Source: an uncultured Flavobacteriales bacterium (lineage in GTDB: Bacteria; Bacteroidota; Bacteroidia; Flavobacteriales_D; Crocinitomicaceae). From it: a DNA stretch of 64,000 nt. Location of the stretch: NCBI GenBank assembly GCA_937973685.1, contig CALJKJ010000015.1:1-64000 (forward strand), given 5' to 3'. Made by a program: the position numbers and the translations under genes. The notes under the pieces were generated by a model. That model was given only the letters and a program-made list of their open reading frames with translations. It had not been told where the DNA came from and searched no databases. Shown here piece by piece: positions 17,992-27,187 of the stretch (positions are counted from its first letter, which is position 1; each line of letters starts with the position of its first letter).

Positions 17992-18636
17992 ATGGCTTCA
18001 GGATTATTAAAGTTCTTCTTACCAAAAGACAAAGTGTTTTATTCACTTTTTGAACAAGCTTCTCAAAATTTAGAAGCAATTGCAGGGAAATTAGTTGTTT
18101 GTGTCAACGAATCAGACTACAGCAAACGTGCTACAATCATCAAAGAAATGCAAGATTTAGAGCATCAAAACGATGAATTAACGCATAACATTTTCATGGA
18201 ATTGGGTAGAAATTTTATTACACCATTTGATCGTGAAGACATTCACTCTTTAGCTACTTCATTAGATGACGTTGCTGATTATATTTACGCTACTGCTAAA
18301 AAAATCAATTTTTACAAAGTTGATCCAAATGATACTGGTATCTTGAAAATGGCTGATGCAATTCAAGAAGCAGTTTTAGCAGTTAATGCAGCTGTGAAAG
18401 AGTTGAGAAACTTGAAAAACACGCAAAAAATCATCGAGTGTGTTATAAAAATCAATGCTATTGAAAACCAAGCTGATGATTTATTTGACTTGAGTATCGA
18501 GAAATTATTTGATTCAGATATCGATGCGAAAAACTTGATTAAAAAACGTGAGATCTACCAAATCATGGAGGTTGCAACTGACAAATGTGAAGATGTTGGT
18601 AACGTAATCGAATCTATCGTTGTAAAATACGCTTAA
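17992..18636 (+). CDS. PhoU-like protein (DUF47 family), 214 aa
   Basis: This is an all-helical cytosolic protein of the DUF47/PhoU-like family (PF01865). Conserved acidic patches that bind metal in PhoU-type bundles are visible, for example DLEHQNDELTHNIF near residues 50-63, DREDIHSLATSLDDVADYIY near 80-99 and ENQADDLFDLS near 160. Members of this family are commonly encoded with PiT phosphate transporters and are thought to control them. The PiT gene begins 21 bases downstream, so the pair is an operon. ATG 17992 gives the usual N-terminus. Confidence 0.88.
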   Translation: MASGLLKFFLPKDKVFYSLFEQASQNLEAIAGKLVVCVNESDYSKRATIIKEMQDLEHQNDELTHNIFMELGRNFITPFDREDIHSLATSLDDVADYIYATAKKINFYKVDPNDTGILKMADAIQEAVLAVNAAVKELRNLKNTQKIIECVIKINAIENQADDLFDLSIEKLFDSDIDAKNLIKKREIYQIMEVATDKCEDVGNVIESIVVKYA

Positions 18637-18657
18637 TTCATCCTTAAGTAATAAACT

Positions 18658-20127
18658 ATGTTTACTTTATTAATCGTTATTATCGTTATTGCCTTGTTAT
18701 TTGACTTGGTGAACGGTTTCCATGATGCAGCAAATTCAATTGCTACAGTGGTTTCTACGAAAGTGTTAACACCTCTTCAAGCAGTTATTTGGGCTGCAGT
18801 TTTCAATGTAGCTGCTTTTTGGGTGTTTGACATGAGTGTGGGCAACACCGTAGCTAAAACAGTAGATAACTCTGCCATTGATTTGTACGTAATTCTAGCT
18901 GGATTATTAGCTGCAACAGCATGGAATTTATTGACTTGGTGGTTGGGAATTCCCTCATCATCATCACACACCTTGATTGGAGGATTTGCTGGTGCAGCAG
19001 TAGCCCATGCAGGTTTTGATGTAATCGCATCAGGAGAGATCTTAAAAGTTGTTCTTTTCATTATTCTTGCGCCCATTATAGGTGGAGTCATTGCATTTAT
19101 GATCGCTCTGGTTACAGTGAGTAGAAACTTTTACAAGAAAATGCTCATGATTCTTTTACTTTCAGGGATCACTATTTATGTAATGCTTTACATGGTTGAA
19201 TACATGGATGTGAAACCGCCAATGCTTTGGATTACAGTTGGTATGATCGTTACATTTATCATTGTTTATATTTGGTATCAAATAAGACATGGTAAAACGC
19301 AAACAGCCATGAAAGAATCTAACATGTACAAACGTTTGCAATTACTATCGTCTGCAGCATTTTCACTGGGACATGGAGGTGCAGACTCCCAAAAAGTAAT
19401 GGGTATTATTTGTGCTGCATTATTAGTATTTGGAAACATGCAACGTGAAGGAAAAATTAAAGAAAATATTCCTTCTGCATTTCAAATTACTGAAGTTTTC
19501 CAAGTTGAATTCAAAAACGATGAAGGAAAAAAAGAGAAGTTCAAACCTGAATACACTGCAACTATTGATTCTTTAGGAATTGAAAAAGAAGAAAGCATAT
19601 TGATTTACACGAAAGGTAAAGATATTTATGATGCTCAACGTAATGAACTGATTTTCGCTGATGATTCATTGAATCAATCGTATGCTGAAGCTGGAATTTT
19701 TGCAGATGTAGTTGACGATAAAGGCTTCTTAAAAGAAGGTCATAAAATCAAAACGAAAGTTAATTCACACACCATGCCTTCTTGGATAGCAATTCTTTGT
19801 TACTTAATGATTGGCTTAGGAACATTGATGGGTGGCTGGAAAATTGTGAAAACTATGGGAACTAAAATCACCAAAGTATCTTCATTAGAAGGTGTTTGTG
19901 CTGAAACAGCTGGTGCATTAACTTTGTTTACCGTATCTAACTTTGGTATTCCAGTTTCAACAACTCATACCATTACCGGTTCAATAATTGGTGTAGGTGC
20001 AACGAAACGTTTAAGCGCTGTTAGATGGGGCGTAACCATTAACTTGCTTTGGGCATGGATTTTAACCATTCCTGTATCAGGTTTATTGGCAGCAGGCATT
20101 TACTATTTGACGTTGTTATTCCATTAA
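18658..20127 (+). CDS. pit: PiT-family inorganic phosphate transporter, 489 aa
   Basis: This inner-membrane transporter couples phosphate uptake to H+ or Na+. The two PiT signature repeats are present: FDLVNGFHDAANSIATVVST near residues 15-34 and, in the second half, VCAETAGALTLFTVSNFGIPVSTTH. About ten membrane segments are visible. A hydrophilic insert of about 105 residues (roughly 262-365) lies between the two halves and carries a compact beta-like segment not seen in short PiT proteins. The PhoU-like gene directly upstream and the shared control region with the phosphate porin support phosphate as substrate. Confidence 0.92.
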   Translation: MFTLLIVIIVIALLFDLVNGFHDAANSIATVVSTKVLTPLQAVIWAAVFNVAAFWVFDMSVGNTVAKTVDNSAIDLYVILAGLLAATAWNLLTWWLGIPSSSSHTLIGGFAGAAVAHAGFDVIASGEILKVVLFIILAPIIGGVIAFMIALVTVSRNFYKKMLMILLLSGITIYVMLYMVEYMDVKPPMLWITVGMIVTFIIVYIWYQIRHGKTQTAMKESNMYKRLQLLSSAAFSLGHGGADSQKVMGIICAALLVFGNMQREGKIKENIPSAFQITEVFQVEFKNDEGKKEKFKPEYTATIDSLGIEKEESILIYTKGKDIYDAQRNELIFADDSLNQSYAEAGIFADVVDDKGFLKEGHKIKTKVNSHTMPSWIAILCYLMIGLGTLMGGWKIVKTMGTKITKVSSLEGVCAETAGALTLFTVSNFGIPVSTTHTITGSIIGVGATKRLSAVRWGVTINLLWAWILTIPVSGLLAAGIYYLTLLFH

Positions 20128-20149
20128 TCGATATCTATTTTTTGAAAGA

Positions 20150-20176
20150 AAGGCCCGTTTATGACGGGCTTTTTTA
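20150..20176 (+). terminator. Terminator of the PhoU/PiT operon
   Basis: GCCCGT (20153-20158) pairs with ACGGGC (20164-20169) over a 5-base loop, followed by a run of six T. Confidence 0.85.
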
Positions 20177-20213
20177 GTGAAAAAAAATCCGTATTTTCGT
20201 CAAAATTCATACC

Positions 20214-20606
20214 ATGACATTAAAAGAAACAATCGAAGCTGTTGAAACATTTCACAATGCGTTTAAAATAGAAAACAACTATCAACCCGCTGCTGTATTA
20301 AGTGAAGCAGATATAACCCTTCGTTTCAATTTGATGAAAGAAGAAAACGAAGAGTATTTAGAGGCCGCTAGAAATGGAGATATCGTTGAAATAGCAGATG
20401 CTTTGGGTGATCAATTATATATCCTTTGTGGTACTATTTTGAAACATGGTTTACAAGATAAGATTGTGGAAGTTTTCCAAGAAATACAGCGTTCAAACAT
20501 GAGTAAATTGGATGAAAATGGCAATCCAATTTATCGGGAAGATGGAAAAGTAATGAAATCTGAATTGTACTTTAAACCAAACATTCAAGCAATACTTGAT
20601 AAATAA
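20214..20606 (+). CDS. MazG/PRA-PH-like nucleotide pyrophosphohydrolase, 130 aa
   Basis: The protein fits the all-alpha NTP pyrophosphohydrolase superfamily (PF01503-like). The metal-binding pattern ExxE then ExxD is visible in EENEEYLEAA (about residues 43-52) and EIADALGDQLY (about 59-69). Such enzymes cleave (d)NTPs to monophosphate and pyrophosphate. It is not HisE by context because no histidine gene is nearby. Its stop codon overlaps the start of the Nudix gene by one base (TAATG), so the two are translationally coupled. Confidence 0.8.
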   Translation: MTLKETIEAVETFHNAFKIENNYQPAAVLSEADITLRFNLMKEENEEYLEAARNGDIVEIADALGDQLYILCGTILKHGLQDKIVEVFQEIQRSNMSKLDENGNPIYREDGKVMKSELYFKPNIQAILDK

Positions 20607-21043
20607 TGAAGCGATTTAATGTTCGTGTTTATGGCATTCACATCAATAATCGAAATGAATTGTTGGTGGCTGATGAAACTTATCGCGAACGATCTTTCAC
20701 CAAATTTCCTGGAGGAGGTCTGGAATGGGGAGAAGGTACAATAGCCTGCTTGAAACGTGAATTTGAAGAAGAGTTTCAATTATCAATACAAGTAAAAGAT
20801 TTGTTGTATACAACTGATTTTTTTCAAGTTTCAACTTTTCAGGAAAACGATCAAGTCATCGCAATTTATTATTTAATTGCTATCAATTTGGATGATGTTG
20901 AATCGGTCATTGCTCAAAATAAATCAGAAGAAAAATTGCGATGGATTCCAATAAACAAATTAAGCACCAACGACTTAACATTTCCTATTGACAAGCATGT
21001 TGTTGAGCTTTTGAAAAAAAAGACGATTAATTTTTCAAATTAA
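20606..21043 (+). CDS. Nudix hydrolase, 145 aa
   Basis: A Nudix box spans about residues 36-58: GGGLEWGEG, then KREFEEEFQL. The catalytic REFEEE core is intact, so it should bind Mg2+ and hydrolyse a nucleoside diphosphate derivative. The glycine that normally follows EEx near the end of the box is replaced by Gln, which is seen in some divergent families. The substrate is unknown. It overlaps the upstream pyrophosphohydrolase gene by one base, suggesting joint use in clearing damaged or excess nucleotides. Confidence 0.85.
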   Translation: MKRFNVRVYGIHINNRNELLVADETYRERSFTKFPGGGLEWGEGTIACLKREFEEEFQLSIQVKDLLYTTDFFQVSTFQENDQVIAIYYLIAINLDDVESVIAQNKSEEKLRWIPINKLSTNDLTFPIDKHVVELLKKKTINFSN

Positions 21044-21072
21044 ACTGCTAAATTTACCTAGAATTTCATTTC

Positions 21073-23181
21073 ATGAATAAACAAGTATTACTTATCATTT
21101 GCAGTGTTTTTAGCTTTCTGTTATGCGTTGCACAACCTGCAGGTTCGTTAGATCCATCATTTGGTACTGGTGGAAAAGTTGTAACTTCAATCGGATCAGG
21201 AATCGATAAAGCATATGGCGTTGCCATTCAATCCGATGGTAAAATTGTGGTAGCAGGCTACAGTACTAGTTCGTTGACTGATAAAGATTTTACTGTTTGC
21301 CGCTATTTAAGTAATGGGAATTTAGATTCGCTTTTTGGCACAAATGGTATTGTAACATCGGATCTTCAACTTGGAAGTGCCGACATTGCTTTTGGTATTG
21401 CGCTACAATCTGACAATAAAATAATATTAGCTGGCTCAAGTGATGATGGCTCGAATAAAAACGGCGCATTGATTCGCTATTTACCTAATGGCGTAATTGA
21501 TTCAACATTTGGAACTAACGGAATAGTTATCACCGATTTTGAAAACAACCAACAAGATGAGATTAAAGCAATTAAAATCAATCAATTAACCGGTCATATA
21601 ATCGTTGGTGGTTCTTCTATTATTAGTTCGAGTATCGGAAAGCCTGTTATCGCAAGATATTTACAAAATGGACAATTAGATGTAACCTTTAATTCAACTG
21701 GAATTAAAACATTATGGGTTGCCATAAACGACCAAAACAGAATTTTTTCGGTGGAAGATCTTGTGGTTTTACCTAATGGCAAAATTACTGCTACCGGTTG
21801 GCGAAAAAATGTATCGACTTCCATTTCCTCTGAATATTGGGCATGTCGTGTGTTGAGTAATGGAAATATGGACAATAGTTTTTCGGCTGACGGTGTAATA
21901 AGTTACAGCGATGGAACAGGTTCATCTTATGGATACGGATTACTTTTAACTGCAAATCAAGATTTACTTATTGCTGGGACACATTCGTATAATGGTATTT
22001 ACACATATAAATACTTGAAAATCAACCAAGACGGGACTATACCAGGCACATCAGTTTCCTATGCGATTGCTGGTGGAATAGAAATTGCAAATGCCATCGC
22101 TGAAACAACAGCTGGCCAGTTCATTTTGGCTGGCTCAATGGGAAGTACAACAACTGCTAATTTTGGACTTATTCGCATAGATGCTTCATCGACTTTAGAT
22201 GCTAGTTTTGGAACAAGTGGAGTTGTGCAAACAGCTTTCGGAACGAATACCGTCAATCAATGTTTTGATGTTGCCATACAAGCAGACAATAAAATCGTAG
22301 CAGTTGGTTTTACTGGAAATGACATTGCAATAGCAAGGTATCTTGGGGATGACACACCTGATTTATCGAATTTTAACTTGGTAGCTCCTGCTAATTTAGC
22401 ATCCAATCAAAATTTCAACAACACCACACTTGACTGGTCGGATGCATTTGGGGCAAGCTATTACGAAGTATTGATTGACACAACTGCTAACTTTTTAACG
22501 GCTCAATCGTATGCTCCAATTTCGTCTACGATTAACTTAACCAATTTAAAACACAACAAAACTTATTATTGGACAGTACGAGCTAATGATGGAACAAATT
22601 GGGGTAATTATTCTAGTGCCTGGTCATTTACAACAGGCTCGTTGAATCCGCTTAATTTGGTTTCACCAAATAACAACGCAATCAATCAGTTATTTACTAG
22701 TTTATATTTAAGTTGGAATGCAAATGCCTTTGCTGCAAACTACCAACTTCAATACGATACCTTGGCAACTTTTGCAACTTCAGCATCTTTAATTACAACT
22801 TCTGCTAATAACTATCAGTTAACTAATTTATTGCCCAATCACGATTATTATTGGCATGTACAAGCAATAAATGGGGCTAATAGTGGGACGTGGAGTGCTA
22901 CTTGGAGATTTAAAACGAAAACACAATCATCCATTGGAATTGAAGAAGAAGAAAACAATCAAATTGTTTTATTTCCAAATCCAACAAGTGAATTCACAAC
23001 TATAATTGTTCCAACACATTTTGTGCTAGCGAACTATGAAATAATTAATTTACAAGGGGAAATCCTTCAAAAAGGAATTATATCAAAAGAAAAATTCGAA
23101 GTTGAGTTACCAAAAACAAATGATACCGTTTATTTTATTCGAGTGAAAAATGAATACATTGAAAAGCTACTTATAAAATAG
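21073..23181 (+). CDS. T9SS-exported delta-60 repeat protein with two fibronectin III-like domains, 702 aa
   Basis: After a signal peptide (about 1-20) come about six copies of the delta-60 repeat, with motifs such as LDPSFGTGGKV, QSDGKIVVAG and RYLSNGNLD (about residues 25-430). Two fibronectin III-like domains follow (about 437-523 and 530-615). The last 75 residues form a type A T9SS sorting domain, beginning IVLFPNPTSE and ending in a basic KLLIK. The protein should be secreted or attached to the surface by the type IX system encoded at 45799-52132. The role of delta-60 proteins is not established. Confidence 0.85.
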   Translation: MNKQVLLIICSVFSFLLCVAQPAGSLDPSFGTGGKVVTSIGSGIDKAYGVAIQSDGKIVVAGYSTSSLTDKDFTVCRYLSNGNLDSLFGTNGIVTSDLQLGSADIAFGIALQSDNKIILAGSSDDGSNKNGALIRYLPNGVIDSTFGTNGIVITDFENNQQDEIKAIKINQLTGHIIVGGSSIISSSIGKPVIARYLQNGQLDVTFNSTGIKTLWVAINDQNRIFSVEDLVVLPNGKITATGWRKNVSTSISSEYWACRVLSNGNMDNSFSADGVISYSDGTGSSYGYGLLLTANQDLLIAGTHSYNGIYTYKYLKINQDGTIPGTSVSYAIAGGIEIANAIAETTAGQFILAGSMGSTTTANFGLIRIDASSTLDASFGTSGVVQTAFGTNTVNQCFDVAIQADNKIVAVGFTGNDIAIARYLGDDTPDLSNFNLVAPANLASNQNFNNTTLDWSDAFGASYYEVLIDTTANFLTAQSYAPISSTINLTNLKHNKTYYWTVRANDGTNWGNYSSAWSFTTGSLNPLNLVSPNNNAINQLFTSLYLSWNANAFAANYQLQYDTLATFATSASLITTSANNYQLTNLLPNHDYYWHVQAINGANSGTWSATWRFKTKTQSSIGIEEEENNQIVLFPNPTSEFTTIIVPTHFVLANYEIINLQGEILQKGIISKEKFEVELPKTNDTVYFIRVKNEYIEKLLIK

Positions 23182-23182
23182 T

Positions 23183-23509
23183 TTATGTCAATTTTTCATT
23201 ATTGATATGACGCAATTGATCGCGTTGTGTTTTTTTCTCCAAATTCTTTTCTAGCGCTTCTGTTAAGTCAACACCTGTTTGATTTGCCAAGCAGATTAAA
23301 ACAAATAACACATCCGCCATTTCATCAGCGAGATCTTTATTTTTGTCGGATTCTTTTTCACTTTGTTCGCCGTAGCGACGTGCAATGATACGCGCAAGTT
23401 CGCCTACTTCCTCGGTTAGCATAGCAAGGTTAGTCAATTCATTAAAATAACGAACACCAATAGTTTTTATCCATTCGTCTACTTTTTGTTGAGCTACAGC
23501 TAATTCCAT
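23183..23509 (-). CDS. MazG-like nucleotide pyrophosphohydrolase, 108 aa
   Basis: This is a single-domain MazG-type enzyme. LTEEVGELARIIARRYG (about residues 31-47) gives the first ExxE metal-binding half and LADEMADVLFVLICLAN (about 62-78) the second, ExxD. Such proteins hydrolyse non-canonical or surplus NTPs. It begins directly after the dtd gene with no spacer, so the two are one transcript. It is the second enzyme of this superfamily within 3 kb and is not a close copy of the one at 20214. Confidence 0.85.
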   Translation of the reverse strand: MELAVAQQKVDEWIKTIGVRYFNELTNLAMLTEEVGELARIIARRYGEQSEKESDKNKDLADEMADVLFVLICLANQTGVDLTEALEKNLEKKTQRDQLRHINNEKLT

Positions 23510-23962
23510 TTAAACTTTGTTTTTAGAATCGATGATGATTGTTACTGGACCATCATTTACCAGACTAACTTTCATGTCAGCACCAAAGATACCCGTTTTC
23601 ACTTTTCCAGGTAACTGTTTAGTTGCTTGAGCAATAAAATATTCATACAACGGAATTGCTTTTTCAGGTCGCGCTGCAGCAATAAAACTAGGTCGATTTC
23701 CCTTTTTTGTAGCTGCATGCAACGTAAATTGACTTATAATCAATAACTCTCCGGCATTATCCAATATGGAATCATTCATTTTTCCTTCGGTGTCAGAAAA
23801 AATACGTAATTGAACAAGTTTTGAGACTAACCAATCAGCATCTTCACTTTCGTCTTCCAGCTCAATACCAACCAAAACGACTAAACCTTTTTGAATTCTA
23901 GAAAACTGTTCCTTGTTTATAGAAACAGCAGCTTCGGAAACACGTTGAATAACAATTTTCAT
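23510..23962 (-). CDS. dtd: D-aminoacyl-tRNA deacylase
   Basis: DTD removes D-amino acids wrongly attached to tRNA. The two family motifs are present: SQFTL near residue 77 and NDGPVTIII near residue 136, the latter a variant of NxGPVT that carries the Gly-Pro pair of the active site. Length (150 aa) is normal. ATG 23962 gives the conserved MKIVIQRVSEAAV start. A MazG-like gene follows without spacing, a pairing that makes sense as joint quality control. Confidence 0.95.
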   Translation of the reverse strand: MKIVIQRVSEAAVSINKEQFSRIQKGLVVLVGIELEDESEDADWLVSKLVQLRIFSDTEGKMNDSILDNAGELLIISQFTLHAATKKGNRPSFIAAARPEKAIPLYEYFIAQATKQLPGKVKTGIFGADMKVSLVNDGPVTIIIDSKNKV

Positions 23963-23975
23963 TGAACAACCAAAA

Positions 23976-24320
23976 TTAACTATAAAACTTCGAAAGATGA
24001 GGTGATATAACTAATTCACTTATTGGATAATAATTAATAAACGATTGTATGTAATCCATTTGATTTGGATGTAAAGAAATTAAATAAGCATGGTGAATGT
24101 ACTCATACTGAATAACTTGTCCATCATGTAATTTCTCTAAATGATCTTTGATTGTTTTTGGAGATACGTTAAGGAATTTAGCCAATTCAAACGCTGATGT
24201 TGTGTTTTGATCCAAAATGATTTTAACAATTTGAATTCTTATAGGATGTGCCAAAGCACGGTGAATCAATGATAGATTGATTTCTTGATTGGAATAGTTT
24301 CCAGGTTTAATTGCTCCCAT
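23976..24320 (-). CDS. Winged helix-turn-helix regulator (ArsR-like), 114 aa
   Basis: Residues about 18-95 fit a winged helix: LIHRALAHPIRIQIVKIIL as the first helix, SAFELAKFLNVSPKTIKDHLEKL as the recognition pair and VIQYEYIHHAYLISLH as the wing. There are no cysteines, so metal sensing by ArsR-type Cys ligands is ruled out. The ligand is unknown. It sits upstream of dtd with a 13-base gap and may share its transcript. Two perfect 12-base palindromes lie in its upstream region, one covering a -7 element, so it may control itself. Confidence 0.75.
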   Translation of the reverse strand: MGAIKPGNYSNQEINLSLIHRALAHPIRIQIVKIILDQNTTSAFELAKFLNVSPKTIKDHLEKLHDGQVIQYEYIHHAYLISLHPNQMDYIQSFINYYPISELVISPHLSKFYS

Positions 24321-24369
24321 TTGATAAAGTTTGGATTAGAATTAAACTGAATTTAAGAAGAATTTTGGG

Positions 24370-24383
24370 AATTTGCAAATTTA
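24370..24383 (-). promoter_or_regulatory. -7 element overlapped by a palindrome, upstream of the winged-helix gene
   Basis: On the minus strand 24383-24376 reads TAAATTTG, an exact TAnnTTTG. The perfect palindrome AATTTGCAAATT at 24370-24381 covers most of it, which is the classic position of a repressor site. The gene start is at 24320. Confidence 0.45.
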
Positions 24384-24421
24384 CATATTTGGGAAATTTC
24401 ATTTTTGTAAAATACCAAAAA

Positions 24422-24433
24422 GGTAATATTACC
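24422..24433. repeat. Perfect palindrome GGTAATATTACC
   Basis: This 12-base perfect dyad lies about 40 bases upstream of the proposed -7 element of the winged-helix gene and just past the rsgA stop codon. It could be a second operator site. It lacks a T-run, so it is not a terminator. Confidence 0.4.
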
Positions 24434-24440
24434 CTTTCAC

Positions 24441-25391
24441 TCAATTTCTCCCTCTTCGATGAACATCATCTTCATCATTGTTCATCAACTGCAAATACGT
24501 CCAGTACCTACTCTCATAAATGGTACCCGCCTCCAATTCAGATTTCACAGCGCAATTGGGTTCATTGATATGTTGACAATTGTGAAACTTACATTGACCA
24601 ATTAATGCACGCATTTCTGGAAAATAATGAGAAATGACTTCTTTATCTAAATTCACCACACCAAAAGCTCTAATTCCAGGAGTGTCGATGATAAATCCAC
24701 CCGATTCCAACGGATGCATTTCTGCAAAAGTGGTGGTGTGTTGTCCTTGATGATGTGCGGCGGAAATTTCACCAATTCTCAAATTAAGATTACTATCTAA
24801 TGCATTGACCAAGGTACTTTTTCCTGTACCTGAATGTCCAGCAATCATGACTTGTTTCCCAATGATTTCTTCACGTAAAAAAGCGCAATAATCTTGACTT
24901 ATAGCTGAGATCGCGACACATTCATACCCAATTACACGATACATATCCATAATTGCTTCTAAATCAAAACGTTCTTCATCGTTTAACAAATCGACTTTAT
25001 TAAACAACAAGGTGACGGGAATTCGAAACGATTCCGCTGCGACTAAAAAACGATCAATAAAAACAGTGTGTGTCTCGGGATGTTTTAAGGTAACTAATAA
25101 ATATGCGCGATCAATATTAGCTGCTAAAATGTGCATTTGTTTGCTCAAATTAGTACTTTTTCGAACGATATAATTAACACGTTGTTCGTAATCTAAAATA
25201 ACACCTTTCCCCTCTTCGTCTCGTTTTTCATCGAGAAACACCTCATCACCAACTGAAATTGGATTAGTGGTTCGCAAACCTTCTAAGCGCAATTTACCAC
25301 GAGCTCGGCAATCGATGATTGAACCATCTGTGAGTAAAACGTGATACCACTTCCCTGTTGATTTTAAAACTTTTCCTCGAATTTCGGACAT
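24441..25391 (-). CDS. rsgA: Ribosome small subunit maturation GTPase RsgA
   Basis: RsgA is a circularly permuted GTPase that acts in late 30S assembly. The N-terminal OB fold (about 5-75) is followed by the permuted order of G motifs: NKVD at 131-134, the P-loop GHSGTGKS at 185-192 and DTPGIRAFG near 233. The C-terminal zinc motif CKFHNCQHINEPNC is near 265-280. Length (316 aa) is normal. It is transcribed towards the winged-helix gene but a 120-base gap with its own promoter signal lies between. Confidence 0.95.
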   Translation of the reverse strand: MSEIRGKVLKSTGKWYHVLLTDGSIIDCRARGKLRLEGLRTTNPISVGDEVFLDEKRDEEGKGVILDYEQRVNYIVRKSTNLSKQMHILAANIDRAYLLVTLKHPETHTVFIDRFLVAAESFRIPVTLLFNKVDLLNDEERFDLEAIMDMYRVIGYECVAISAISQDYCAFLREEIIGKQVMIAGHSGTGKSTLVNALDSNLNLRIGEISAAHHQGQHTTTFAEMHPLESGGFIIDTPGIRAFGVVNLDKEVISHYFPEMRALIGQCKFHNCQHINEPNCAVKSELEAGTIYESRYWTYLQLMNNDEDDVHRRGRN

Positions 25392-25518
25392 GATGTAAAA
25401 TTAATCATTCGAAACGAAATAGAAGAGGTCCCTATTTAAAGAAATATTCAACCCTTTGTCATTTTTAATCGTTAAAACAATGGCATTTATTATCTTCGTA
25501 AACCAATATCAGGAAAAC

Positions 25519-26421
25519 ATGTCAATTGAAGTTACAAATCTTTCAAAATTTTACGGTGAACAAGCAGCTGTAAACGATATTACCTTTTCAATTAAAAAAG
25601 GTGAAATTGTTGGTTTTTTAGGCCCGAACGGCGCTGGAAAATCTACAACTATGAAAATGATTACAGGCTTCATACCTGCTTCAGAAGGGACAATCAACGT
25701 TTGTGGAAAGGAAGTTTCTGTTGATGCAATTGAGACAAGAAAACACATTGGTTACTTACCTGAAAACAATCCCTTGTATTTGGACATGTATGTTAAGGAA
25801 TACCTTGAATTTGTTGGTAAAATTTACAAGTTGAAGAACGTCCGTGAACGCGTCAAAGAAATGATTCAATTAGTTGGGTTGGAAGTCGAGCAAAACAAAA
25901 AAATCGGAATGCTTTCAAAAGGTTATCGCCAACGTGTTGGTCTAGCACAAGCAATTATTCACAATCCTGATGTGCTTATTTTGGACGAACCAACTTCTGG
26001 ATTAGACCCAAATCAATTGGTAGAAATTCGTGACCTAATCAGACGCATTGGAAAAGAAAAAACGGTTATGCTTTCAACGCATATCTTGCAAGAAGTAGAA
26101 GCAATTTGCGACCGTGTTATCATTATCCGTCAAGGTAAATTAGTTGCTGATAATTTAGCATCAAACTTGCAAGTTGCAAGCGATACGCAAGTCGTTTATG
26201 CTGAATTTGACGGTACAATTTCCAAACAATTGCTTGCTAAAATTCCAGGAATTTCAAAATTGGAACAAGTCAATTCTTCAACTTATTTAATTGAAAGTGA
26301 ATCAATTGACGACTTACGCAAAACAGTCGCTCAATTTGCACAACAAAACAATTTGTTAGTATTGACATTGCGTACCGAAGAGAAATCGTTAGAAGAAGTT
26401 TTCAAAACGCTAACAAAATAA
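25519..26421 (+). CDS. gldA: ABC transporter ATP-binding protein GldA
   Basis: I chose ATG 25519 because upstream codons in the same frame precede the family N-terminus MSIEVTNLSKFYGE. Walker A is GPNGAGKS at residues 35-42, the signature is LSKGYRQRVGLAQ near 134, and Walker B is VLILDEPTSGLD near 155. Total length is 300 aa. The C-terminal 80 residues form the regulatory tail typical of GldA-like proteins. In Flavobacterium, GldA works with GldF and GldG in gliding. Neither partner is in this window, so the assignment rests on sequence. Confidence 0.85.
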   Translation: MSIEVTNLSKFYGEQAAVNDITFSIKKGEIVGFLGPNGAGKSTTMKMITGFIPASEGTINVCGKEVSVDAIETRKHIGYLPENNPLYLDMYVKEYLEFVGKIYKLKNVRERVKEMIQLVGLEVEQNKKIGMLSKGYRQRVGLAQAIIHNPDVLILDEPTSGLDPNQLVEIRDLIRRIGKEKTVMLSTHILQEVEAICDRVIIIRQGKLVADNLASNLQVASDTQVVYAEFDGTISKQLLAKIPGISKLEQVNSSTYLIESESIDDLRKTVAQFAQQNNLLVLTLRTEEKSLEEVFKTLTK

Positions 26422-26422
26422 T

Positions 26423-27076
26423 TCAGGCAGTTCTTTTTTCTCCCAAAAGTGGTTTAGCTACCGCATGCATCAGGTAAACAAATGGTGTTAAAATGACAGC
26501 AATGACCAATTTTGTGACATATCCGGTAATACCAAAAAGTAAAAATTGCTCAAAAGTTATTGCTCCAGGAAGTAAAAAACCGATGAGTAAAACCGTATAC
26601 GAATCAACTAACTGTGAAACAACTGTTGAACCAGTGCTCCGCAACCAGATCATTTTTCCTTTTGTCAATCGATTAAATAACTCAAATAAACGAACGTCCA
26701 ATAATTGAGACAAGATAAATGCCGTTATACTCCCTATCATTATTGGTAACGATCCACTGAAAATCAAATTAAATTGTTCACTGGTAACAGGAGAACCCGC
26801 AGCTGTCGGTAATTTAACTGCAATGAAAACAATTAGGAAACAAAACGCAATCAAACCACAGGTAATCCAACTCAACCGTTTCACAGCTTTTTTACCAAAA
26901 TAATCGTTCATTACGTCGGTCAATAAAAAAACAATAGGCCAAGGAACAATTCCAGCAATGATTGGATAGATGCCAATATCAACAATTTTACACGAAATTA
27001 ATTCTGCAACAATGGCACTTGTAATAAATATACCGGCCATCACCATAAATGCGATTTCTCTTCTATTAGTTAGCAT
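26423..27076 (-). CDS. VUT-family transporter, probable queuosine precursor importer
   Basis: This integral membrane protein has about six hydrophobic segments in 217 residues. The segment PIVFLLTDVMNDYFGKKAVKRL and the ordering of spans fit the YhhQ/VUT family (PF02592), whose members import queuosine precursors such as preQ0. No queuosine synthesis gene is in the window to confirm the substrate. It converges on gldA with only one base between the stop codons. Confidence 0.8.
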   Translation of the reverse strand: MLTNRREIAFMVMAGIFITSAIVAELISCKIVDIGIYPIIAGIVPWPIVFLLTDVMNDYFGKKAVKRLSWITCGLIAFCFLIVFIAVKLPTAAGSPVTSEQFNLIFSGSLPIMIGSITAFILSQLLDVRLFELFNRLTKGKMIWLRSTGSTVVSQLVDSYTVLLIGFLLPGAITFEQFLLFGITGYVTKLVIAVILTPFVYLMHAVAKPLLGEKRTA

Positions 27077-27161
27077 GGACGAAAATTAGTCAATCCTTTT
27101 CAAATCAGCAATATTGATTGAAAATTGAAATTGTAAAACGTGCGTTTGTTAGATTTATCGC

Positions 27162-27169
27162 TATTTTTG
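27162..27169 (+). promoter_or_regulatory. Probable -7 element of tyrS
   Basis: TATTTTTG is an exact TAnnTTTG match, 18 bases before ATG 27188. The nearest TTG (27146-27148) is too close for a normal -33 element. Confidence 0.5.
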
Positions 27170-27187
27170 TTCAAAAATTGACTGAAA

